Shown in pieces: positions 26,367 through 34,018 of a DNA stretch of 64,000 nt. Position numbers and translations under genes: made by a program. The first letter of the stretch is position 1, and every line of letters begins with the position of its first letter. The stretch covers positions 54,838 to 118,837 of the forward strand of contig JAFQFY010000033.1 of NCBI GenBank assembly GCA_017398485.1, read 5' to 3'. The DNA comes from Clostridia bacterium. Lineage in GTDB: Bacteria > Bacillota > Clostridia > Oscillospirales > Acutalibacteraceae. The notes under the pieces are model-generated. The model was given only the letters and a program-made list of their open reading frames with translations. It was not told the origin of the DNA and ran no database searches.

Positions 26367-26837
26367 TCAGTTGAGCACGTAAATGCCGAGATTAAGATAG
26401 CCGGCGAATGTTACCCACAGCAGATAGGGGATGAGCAGTTTGCCGGCGAGCGGTCGGATGGCGGCGAAGCGTCGCATGGTGACGAAGATGAGCGCCCATA
26501 AAAACACCAGCCAGATGAAGGCAAGCAGATAGGCGCCCAAATTAAAGAATAAGACCGACCAAAAGAAGTTGACCGCCAGTTGTACGCCGTAAACGGTCAG
26601 TGCACTGCGTATTTCGGTGCGGTGTGCTCCTGAGGTGAGTACGAGATAACTTGCCAGTCCCATGAGCAAAAACAGGATCGTCCACACGACGGGGAATAAC
26701 CATCCGGGCGGCGACAGCGGCGGCTGGTTGAGCGCTGCGAAATCCTCCATTGCTCCCATGGTGACCCAGGCGGAGAGACCGCCGACCGCCAAGGGGATCG
26801 CTAAGCATATAAGAAGTTTTTTCCATTGGATCTTCAT
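26367..26837 (-). CDS. tspO: TspO/MBR-family membrane protein
   Basis: The 156-residue protein has five predicted membrane helices and the TspO/benzodiazepine-receptor pattern: LNQPPLSPPGWLFPVVWTIL split near residue 40-55, ALTVYGVQLAVNFFWSVLFF and LLIPYLLWVTFAGYLN near the end. Family members bind tetrapyrroles or lipids and are linked to stress adaptation. ATG 26837 follows GGGGGTG; it stands alone between two promoters and a terminator. Confidence 0.92.
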   Translation of the reverse strand: MKIQWKKLLICLAIPLAVGGLSAWVTMGAMEDFAALNQPPLSPPGWLFPVVWTILFLLMGLASYLVLTSGAHRTEIRSALTVYGVQLAVNFFWSVLFFNLGAYLLAFIWLVFLWALIFVTMRRFAAIRPLAGKLLIPYLLWVTFAGYLNLGIYVLN

Positions 26838-27330
26838 TGATAACACCCCCGTGGTATCTTATGAAAAAATCGGCGTTTTTATGCTTGCGAAAGCTCCGCC
26901 CGAGAGGAGAGCGTTTGTTCGGCATTTTGACGGAAACGGCATTTGACACGCCGCTTTTTCCAATGGGCAAAATGCGTCGAAAGTGCGGCCGTTTTTTGTG
27001 AAAAATGACTTGACAATACCCACTTTTTCATGTATTATATAGACAACATAAACATCAATATTTTGGAATGGCATCGAAAAAATTTAGTCAATTTGACGGT
27101 GCTAAACCCTTGTGTTTGGTGAAAATACACGAAAAATGTGAAATTTTGCATTTTCGCACGATAAAAATGTTCGTCAATTTGATAAAAAAGACGGGCGTTT
27201 TTGTCGTGTTTCCATGTGCTTATTTTGCACAGTTTTGATGTTATGTTGTCAATGAGGATAAAACCGCGCGCGCGTTTTTATAAAACAGCCGTGTGTTTTA
27301 TAATGTCCAGTGGAAAAGGAGAATAGCACC
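26838..27330. other. 493-base AT-rich intergenic region
   Basis: It holds the start region of tspO (minus strand), one strong plus-strand promoter at 27010-27038, and then a leader of nearly 290 bases before the SBP gene. In the leader GTCAATTTGA occurs twice (27087-27096 and 27173-27182), and an inverted repeat TATAAAAC...GTTTTATA spans 27279-27302. No open frame with a ribosome site was found. Confidence 0.6.
27010..27038 (+). promoter_or_regulatory. Promoter of the double ABC transporter locus
   Basis: TTGACA (27010-27015), 17-base spacer, TATTAT (27033-27038). The first gene starts at 27331, so the leader would be about 285 bases. Confidence 0.75.
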
Positions 27331-30069
27331 ATGAAGAAACTATCATTGTTCTTGTGCTTGACGCTGATGCTCAGTTTCGTGTTCGGTACGACCGGGGCAT
27401 TTGTCAGTGCAGAAAAGACAGTCGACGATGTCATCAGTTATGATGTGAACGTCGATGTCACAACCGAGCCTGTGGAGATCAAATTCACGGTCGAGCAGGA
27501 CGGCGAATATGCGCTCGGTCTCGAGTACAAGCCGCTTGACGAGAAGACGGCCGCCTACGGCGTTGCCATTCGGATCGACGGCGAATATCCGAGCGAGGCG
27601 TTGGAGAGCTATTCTCTGCCGCGTTACTGGACGACAACGGAGCCTTATCGTGAGGACAGCCAGGGCAACCAGGCTCCCGCGGCACAGGTGCTGTACGACG
27701 ATTATGTTACATACTATTTGCTCAGCACCGAGAACTACAACGTCAAGGAGTATAAGTTCTCGCTGGCGGCCGGTGAGCATACGCTGACCATCACTCCGAC
27801 GCTTGGTCAGTTCAACATTAAGAGCTTGAAGCTCGACGGCAGTACGGACGTTGCATCCTACACGCAGCCGACCGGTGAAAATTATACCGGCGGCGAGTTG
27901 TACTTCGAGGGTGAGTCTGCCGATCTGAAGAGCAGCTACTGGCTGAACACTGCCTCGGATCTCGGCAGTTTCAAGGTGCATCCGGCCGACGCGGTCAAGG
28001 CGAAGATCAACTACATCGGCGGTGCGAACTGGAAGCAGCTCGGTGAGACGATCTATTGGACCGTGAACGTGCCGCAGTCCGGTTACTACAACCTCGGCTT
28101 CTCGTATCGTCAGAGCTACGTTCTCAACGGTAACGTGTATCGTTGGCTGCGCGTCAACGGTGAGACGCCGTTTGCCGAGGCGACCTCGGTGGCGTTCCCT
28201 TACGTGACCGATTGGGATGTGCGCCTGCTCGGTAAATACGACGGCGAGACTGTCGCACCTTACTCCATCTATTTGGAGAAGGGCGACAACCAGATCAGCC
28301 TGATGACCTCGATGGGTGAGTACTCCGTGGTCTGTAACGATCTGGAAGGCGTCGTCGCGCTGTTGCAGGATCTTTACCTCGACATCACGATGGTCACCGG
28401 CGAAACGGTGGATATCTACCGCGACTATCGCTTGTTCGACCAGATTCCGCAATTGCAGGAGCGTTTGGAAAAGGCAGAGGTCGCCCTCGCGGCCGCCGAG
28501 GAGAAGCTCATCGCGCTTGCCGGCGGTGAGGCGAGCGACTACTCCTCCACGGTCAACAACATGCGCACGGTCGTCAAGGATATGCTCGACAACCGTTTCG
28601 ACGCGCACCGTTACAAATCCAACTTCTACAACAACTATTCCAGCGTCAGCGCCATGCTCAACGACATTCAGAACATGCCGTTGGATATTGACCGTCTGAT
28701 TCTTACCTCCGGCAGCGCGACGACCGTTGCCTCCGAGGACGACAACTTCTTCTCCCGCATCGGTAAAAGTCTGGTGTTCGGCGTGCAGCGCTTCATCGCC
28801 TCCTTCACCGAGGACTACAACAACATTTCCGGCGACACGAGCGACAAATCCGAGAGCGTGACCGTCTGGGTCAACTGGGGCCGTGATCAGGCACAGGTGC
28901 TTAACCGAATGGTTCGCGAGGACTTCGTCGCCAAGAATCCCAGCGTGGGCGTCAGCATCAAGATCACCAACGCTACTATTATCCAGGGCGTCCTCTCCGG
29001 CAACGGACCGGATGTCATTCTGGAGCAGCCGCGTACCGAGCCGGTCAACCTGGCGATGCGCGGTGTGCTTTACGATCTGAATAATTTCAGCGACGTCGAA
29101 GAGGTCAAGAGCCGTTTCCACGATGGCGCGACTGACACGTACATTTACAAGGACGGCTTGTACGCCCTACCGGATACACAGAACTTCCAGATGATGTTCT
29201 ACCGTACCGACGTGTTCGAGGAACTCGAACTGGATGTCCCGAAGACCTGGGATGAGTTCAAGACCGTTTCCCGTCTGCTTTCCCGTAACAACCTGTCCTC
29301 TTGGATGCCTTACACCCAGTTGGCGTCCCTCGGCGTTGTCAACATCGGTATCGGTAACCTGAACATGTTCCCGACCCTATTGATTCAGAATGATCTGTCG
29401 CTGTACAGCGAAGATCTGCGAGCTACCTCTTTCACTGAGCCTGAGGTCATTGAAGTGTTCAGCGATTGGACTGACTACTACACGAAGTTGAAGATGCCCT
29501 ATCAGCTCGACTTCCTGACGCGTTTCCGTCTCGGCACGACGCCGATCGGTATCGCACCGTACACCATGTACAACACCCTGACTGCTTCCGCGAAGGAAAT
29601 CGACGGTAAGTGGGAGATGGTGGCGATCCCCGGCATCATGCGCGAGGACGGCACCATCAACAACGCCTCCGCGGGCTCCGGCTCCGGCTGCGGTATTCTG
29701 AAGAATGCCAAGAGCTATGAGGCCGCGTGGACCTTCCTCAAATGGTGGACTCACGAAGATACCCAGTTGAGCTATTCGAACAATGTGGAAGCGATCCTCG
29801 GCCCTGTCAGCCGTATGGCGGTTGCCAACAAGAACGCGCTCGAGAAGATGTCTTGGGATTCCGAGACCTACGCTAAGCTCGATGAGGCTTGGAACAAGGT
29901 CGTGGAGATCCGTGAGGTCCCCGGCAGCTACTATGTGTCTCGTTCTTTGGACTTCGCGTTCTGGAACGTTGCCAGCATGAATAAGAACCCCAAGGATATG
30001 TTACAGACCTGGGGCGAAGAGGCTGATGCTGAGATTAAGAGAAAGTGGGAGCAGTATGAAAACAGATAA
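27331..30069 (+). CDS. Extracellular solute-binding protein with two N-terminal beta domains
   Basis: The 912-residue protein has a signal peptide ending VSA (about residue 27) and no lipobox cysteine. Two beta-sandwich-like regions of carbohydrate-binding-module character follow (about 30-175 and 185-365). A charged coiled stretch comes next (about 370-400), and a family-1 type sugar-binding lipoprotein domain from about 505 on (SVTVWVNWGRDQAQVLNRMV, GPDVILEQ, YALPDTQNFQMMFYRTDVF, TWDEF). Standard sugar SBPs have about 430 residues, so half of this protein is extra. It is cotranscribed with two permeases whose start overlaps its stop. The ligand is probably an oligosaccharide; the exact sugar is unknown. 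The ATG follows AAAGGAG. Confidence 0.85.
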   Translation: MKKLSLFLCLTLMLSFVFGTTGAFVSAEKTVDDVISYDVNVDVTTEPVEIKFTVEQDGEYALGLEYKPLDEKTAAYGVAIRIDGEYPSEALESYSLPRYWTTTEPYREDSQGNQAPAAQVLYDDYVTYYLLSTENYNVKEYKFSLAAGEHTLTITPTLGQFNIKSLKLDGSTDVASYTQPTGENYTGGELYFEGESADLKSSYWLNTASDLGSFKVHPADAVKAKINYIGGANWKQLGETIYWTVNVPQSGYYNLGFSYRQSYVLNGNVYRWLRVNGETPFAEATSVAFPYVTDWDVRLLGKYDGETVAPYSIYLEKGDNQISLMTSMGEYSVVCNDLEGVVALLQDLYLDITMVTGETVDIYRDYRLFDQIPQLQERLEKAEVALAAAEEKLIALAGGEASDYSSTVNNMRTVVKDMLDNRFDAHRYKSNFYNNYSSVSAMLNDIQNMPLDIDRLILTSGSATTVASEDDNFFSRIGKSLVFGVQRFIASFTEDYNNISGDTSDKSESVTVWVNWGRDQAQVLNRMVREDFVAKNPSVGVSIKITNATIIQGVLSGNGPDVILEQPRTEPVNLAMRGVLYDLNNFSDVEEVKSRFHDGATDTYIYKDGLYALPDTQNFQMMFYRTDVFEELELDVPKTWDEFKTVSRLLSRNNLSSWMPYTQLASLGVVNIGIGNLNMFPTLLIQNDLSLYSEDLRATSFTEPEVIEVFSDWTDYYTKLKMPYQLDFLTRFRLGTTPIGIAPYTMYNTLTASAKEIDGKWEMVAIPGIMREDGTINNASAGSGSGCGILKNAKSYEAAWTFLKWWTHEDTQLSYSNNVEAILGPVSRMAVANKNALEKMSWDSETYAKLDEAWNKVVEIREVPGSYYVSRSLDFAFWNVASMNKNPKDMLQTWGEEADAEIKRKWEQYENR

Positions 30070-30985
30070 AAAAGTCGCACGGGCGCTTGATCGTCCGTCC
30101 GGAATCAATAGCCTGAGCGAAAAAGCCGCTTATACCGGGCTGCTGCTTCCCTTCATGGTTTTGTTCACGATCTTCACGATCATTCCGGTGTTTTCCTCGA
30201 TCGTGTTGAGTTTCTTCGATTATGACCAGGTGTCGACGCCGATCTGGGTCGGCCTGGAAAACTACCTGCGCATGGTCATCGGCGACCGCCTTTTCCCAAT
30301 TGTGTTTAAGAACACGCTGGTCATGGCGGTCATCCTCGGCCCTCTGAGCTACATTTTGGCGTTCGTTCTCGCTTGGTGTATCAGCGAGTTCCGTCCGGTG
30401 GTGCGTACCTTCCTGGCGTTCCTGTTCTACGCGCCCGGCCTGGTCGGTAACGCCTACTTCGTTTGGTCGATCATCTTCTCGGGTGACGCCAAGGGCTACG
30501 CCAACAGTATCTTGTTGAGCTTGGGTCTTATCAACGACCCGATCGTGTGGTTCAAGAATTTGGATTATAATATGGGAATTATTATTATAATCCAGTTGTG
30601 GATGAGTCTTGGTGTCTCCTTCCTATCCAATATCGCCGGTATCCAGAATGTGCCGCACGATATGTACGAAGCCGGCGCCATCGACGGTATCCGCAACCGT
30701 TGGCAGGAGCTGTGGTACATCACGCTGCCGTCCATGAAGAGCATCCTGCTTTTCGGCGCGGTCATGCAGATCCAGTCCTCCTTCTCCATCGGCGCGGTTA
30801 TTACGGCGCTGGTCGGTTATCCGACGCTGAACAACTCGTTGGATACGATCGTTACTTATTTGCAAGACGTTGGTACTCAACGATATGAATTCGGTTACGC
30901 GGCGGCGATCTCGGTCGTTCTGTTCCTGATGATGCTTCTCTTCCGAGTGCTTGTCGGTAACCTGTTGAATCTGCTTGGAAAGTGA
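30056..30985 (+). CDS. Sugar ABC transporter permease, MalF/UgpA type
   Basis: The 309 residues carry about six membrane helices and the EAA loop EAGAIDGIRNRWQELWYITLP that contacts the ATPase. The N-terminal ~30 residues are cytoplasmic and basic. ATG 30056 overlaps the upstream SBP stop by 14 bases and follows GGGAG. Together with the next gene it should form the heterodimeric channel for the 912-residue binding protein. Confidence 0.92.
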   Translation: MKTDKKVARALDRPSGINSLSEKAAYTGLLLPFMVLFTIFTIIPVFSSIVLSFFDYDQVSTPIWVGLENYLRMVIGDRLFPIVFKNTLVMAVILGPLSYILAFVLAWCISEFRPVVRTFLAFLFYAPGLVGNAYFVWSIIFSGDAKGYANSILLSLGLINDPIVWFKNLDYNMGIIIIIQLWMSLGVSFLSNIAGIQNVPHDMYEAGAIDGIRNRWQELWYITLPSMKSILLFGAVMQIQSSFSIGAVITALVGYPTLNNSLDTIVTYLQDVGTQRYEFGYAAAISVVLFLMMLLFRVLVGNLLNLLGK

Positions 30986-30995
30986 GGGGTGTAGC

Positions 30996-31886
30996 ATGGG
31001 AAAAACAGTAAAATTACGCCGTGTTCATAAAACGGCACAGTATCGGCGCTACACCCGTTCCAAGGCCGGCAACTTCTTCTTCTTCTTCTTTCTGACACTG
31101 TTCGGCCTGTTCTCGGTCGTACCGCTGTTCTATTCGGTCATCACCTCTCTCAAACCTTTGGACGAGTTGCTGATCACACCGCCTCGTATGTGGGTGTCGC
31201 GTCCGACCCTCGCCAACTACACGGTGTTGCCGAGCTTGATGGCTTCTTTGAGTGTTCCGCTGTCGCGTTACATATTTAACAGCGTTTTCGTGGCGGCCGT
31301 AACCACCTTCTTCCACATCATCGTTTCGGCGATGGCGGCGTTCGTGTTCTCGAAGTCGAGCCTCAAATGCCGCGGTTGGCTGTTCGCCCTCGTTCAGCTC
31401 GCGCTGTTGTACAACGCGTACACGCTGGCGATTCCGCGTTACTTGATCTTTAGTTTCACGAATATCATTGATACCTATTTAGTATATATACTGCCTTCGA
31501 TCCCGTCGGCGATGGGCTGCTTCCTGATCAAACAGTATATGGACGGCAGCGTGCCGAACGCGATTCTTGAAGCGGCGCGCATCGACGGCGCCGGCACCAC
31601 TCGCATCTTCTGGCAGCTGGTCATGCCGCTGATCAAGCCGGCGTGGCTGACGCTGTTCCTGTTCGAGTTCCAGGCGATGTGGACGGTTATCCCCGGCGGT
31701 ACGATCTTCAGCGAAGAGCTCAAGACTCTGCCGCAGGTCATGTCCTCCATTACCGCCGGCGGTATTGCCCGTTCCGGCGCGGCGATGGCGGCGACGGTTA
31801 TCATGATGATTCCGCCGATCATCGTTTTCTGGATCACGCAGAGTAACGTTATGGAAACGATGAGCAGTTCCGGTATTAAAGAGTAA
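30996..31886 (+). CDS. Sugar ABC transporter permease, MalG/UgpE type
   Basis: A 296-residue, six-helix permease with EAA motif EAARIDGAGTTRIFWQLVMP. A long phenylalanine run (FFFFFF) lies in the first helix. ATG 30996 follows GAGGGGTG, ten bases after the previous stop. No ATP-binding subunit lies in the locus, so a shared MsiK/UgpC-type ATPase elsewhere in the genome is expected. Confidence 0.92.
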   Translation: MGKTVKLRRVHKTAQYRRYTRSKAGNFFFFFFLTLFGLFSVVPLFYSVITSLKPLDELLITPPRMWVSRPTLANYTVLPSLMASLSVPLSRYIFNSVFVAAVTTFFHIIVSAMAAFVFSKSSLKCRGWLFALVQLALLYNAYTLAIPRYLIFSFTNIIDTYLVYILPSIPSAMGCFLIKQYMDGSVPNAILEAARIDGAGTTRIFWQLVMPLIKPAWLTLFLFEFQAMWTVIPGGTIFSEELKTLPQVMSSITAGGIARSGAAMAATVIMMIPPIIVFWITQSNVMETMSSSGIKE

Positions 31887-31912
31887 ACGGTCAGAAAGAT
31901 GGGTGAAACAAT

Positions 31913-34018
31913 ATGAAAAAATATTTACTCCGTGTTGTATCCCTCTGTGTTGTTGCCGTTATGCTCTTTGGCTTCACGGCCCAGGCGGCGAGTGCGCCGA
32001 CCTTTACACACTGGGACACCGCCGGCAAGAATGTGCTGACTGTGCCGGCACGTGACATGTACCGACCGGTGAAATCCTTCACCGCATCGGATATTGGCTT
32101 GTCTTTACCGTTCTCCGGTATTACGGACGTCTTCTGCACTGCCGAGGGTAAGACGCTTGTCCTGTGCGGCGAGCAGAACAGCAAGCTGTTCCTTCTTAAT
32201 AAGGATTATACCTTAGATAAAGAGATCGTCGTCATGAAGGACGGCAAGAAGGTCGACTATACCGGCGCGCGCGGCGTGTACGTGAAAGATGATGTTATCT
32301 ATCTTTGCAGCACTGCCAACGGTGAGATCCTGCTGATGGATTTCGACGGCAACGTTACCGATGAGATCGGTCTTCCGGAAAGTGACGTTATCCCCGAGGA
32401 CTTCCTGTTCCAGCCGATGGAGCTCGCGCACGATACCGATAACAATATGTATGTGCTGAGTCTCGGCTCTTACTACGGTGCCCTGATTTTCGATAACCAG
32501 ATGCAGTTCACCGGCTTCTACGGTGCGAACACGGTCGAGCACACGGTGCTGGACTTCCTCGGCTATCTGTGGGAGATGCTCACCACTACGGATACCAAGC
32601 GTGAGAAATCCGTCCGTACGTTGCCTTACGCCTTCGTGTCGATGGCGACGGATAAGGAGGGCTTCATTTACACGACGACCCGTTCGGGCACCGGCCAGAT
32701 CAAGATGCTCAGCCCGGGCGGCTCCAACATTCTGATGAGCCGCGATCTCAACGGCGATTCGGCGGATTCCGGCGGTCTCAACTTCCTCGAAACAGAAGTT
32801 ATCGTGACGCACAAGAAGCGTTTGACGCAGGAGTTCTCCGTGGTCGACGTCAACGATCAGGGCTACATTTACGCGTTGGACACGACCTACGGTTTTATCT
32901 ATATCTACGATAAAGATTGCAACCTGCTGAGTGCATTCGGCGGCGGTGTCGAACAGGGCACCGAGCTTGGTATGTTCACCAAGGCAGAGGCTATGTGCCT
33001 CAACGGCGATCAGATCGTCGTGGCCGACAGCGGCACAAGCCGTATCACCGTGTTCGAGATGAACGAATACGGCGCGCTCGTCCAGCAGGCGCAGAACATG
33101 TACTTCAAGGGCAATTATGAAGAAGCCAAGCCGCTGTGGGAAGAGGTTTTGCGACTCGACTCCAACAGCCGTCTGGCGTATCGCGGTCTTGCCAAGGCGT
33201 ATTACGTCATCGGCGACTATGAGAAGGCGATGGAATATTCCGAAATTGCCTACGACTATGTGACGTATGATCAGGCGTATCGTCAGGTGCGTAACAAAGC
33301 CCTCGAGGATAACTTCGTGTGGGTCTTCGTGGCGGTTATTGCGCTGGCGGCAGTGGTTGTCGTCTTTATGCTCTACGTCAAGAAGCGCCAGACCTCCATG
33401 TTCAGCAACGTTAAGGTCCGTACCCTGATGAACGTGCCTCTGCATCCGTTCCAGGTATTCACGGACGTCAAGTATAAGGGTCACGGCTCCTTGCTGGCGG
33501 CGATCATCATCATTGCCCTGTTCGCTTTCACCGCCACTCTGCGCATTACCGCGAGCAGTTTCCTGTTCCGCGCGGTGGATGTGTACAACTACAACTCGCT
33601 CTTCACTTTGGCAACGACCGCCGGTCTGGTGGTTCTGTGGATCGTGGCGAACTGGTTGGCTTGTACGCTGATGGAAGGTAAGGGCCGCATGGACGAGATC
33701 GCGATCGTCACGGCGTATTCGCTGTTGCCGATGATCCTGTACAACGTCTTGTACACGGTGCTGTCCTACGCGCTCTCCTACGAGGACGCGGCGATCCTTA
33801 ACGGCATCATGACGGTCATGACGATCTACACGGCGTTCTTGCTGATCGTCGCGATCATGACGGTACATGAGTATACCTTCGGCAAGCTGATCCTGTCCTC
33901 GCTGATCACGGTTTTCTTCATGATCCTGATCGTATTCGTTATCTTTATGATGGTTATTCTGATCCAACAGCTTTGGAACTTCATTAATTCCTTGTACACG
34001 GAGGTGGCATATCGATGA
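31913..34018 (+). CDS. Membrane protein with beta-propeller, TPR and YIP1 domains
   Basis: The 701-residue chain starts with a signal peptide (cleavage near AQAASA, residue ~28). An NHL/beta-propeller-like region follows (about 35-390; repeated patterns such as YVKDDVIYLCSTANGEILLMD and GYIYALDTTYGFIYIYD). Next are two TPR-like helix pairs (about 393-460: NYEEAKPLWEEVLRLD, GDYEKAMEYSEIA), one membrane helix (468-488) and a five-helix YIP1 domain (about 510-695). The propeller and TPR part should lie outside and YIP1 in the membrane. It sits between the permease pair and the DUF5696 gene, sharing ATGA with the latter. A sensor or scaffold for the transporter is plausible; no function is proven. 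Confidence 0.75.
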   Translation: MKKYLLRVVSLCVVAVMLFGFTAQAASAPTFTHWDTAGKNVLTVPARDMYRPVKSFTASDIGLSLPFSGITDVFCTAEGKTLVLCGEQNSKLFLLNKDYTLDKEIVVMKDGKKVDYTGARGVYVKDDVIYLCSTANGEILLMDFDGNVTDEIGLPESDVIPEDFLFQPMELAHDTDNNMYVLSLGSYYGALIFDNQMQFTGFYGANTVEHTVLDFLGYLWEMLTTTDTKREKSVRTLPYAFVSMATDKEGFIYTTTRSGTGQIKMLSPGGSNILMSRDLNGDSADSGGLNFLETEVIVTHKKRLTQEFSVVDVNDQGYIYALDTTYGFIYIYDKDCNLLSAFGGGVEQGTELGMFTKAEAMCLNGDQIVVADSGTSRITVFEMNEYGALVQQAQNMYFKGNYEEAKPLWEEVLRLDSNSRLAYRGLAKAYYVIGDYEKAMEYSEIAYDYVTYDQAYRQVRNKALEDNFVWVFVAVIALAAVVVVFMLYVKKRQTSMFSNVKVRTLMNVPLHPFQVFTDVKYKGHGSLLAAIIIIALFAFTATLRITASSFLFRAVDVYNYNSLFTLATTAGLVVLWIVANWLACTLMEGKGRMDEIAIVTAYSLLPMILYNVLYTVLSYALSYEDAAILNGIMTVMTIYTAFLLIVAIMTVHEYTFGKLILSSLITVFFMILIVFVIFMMVILIQQLWNFINSLYTEVAYR

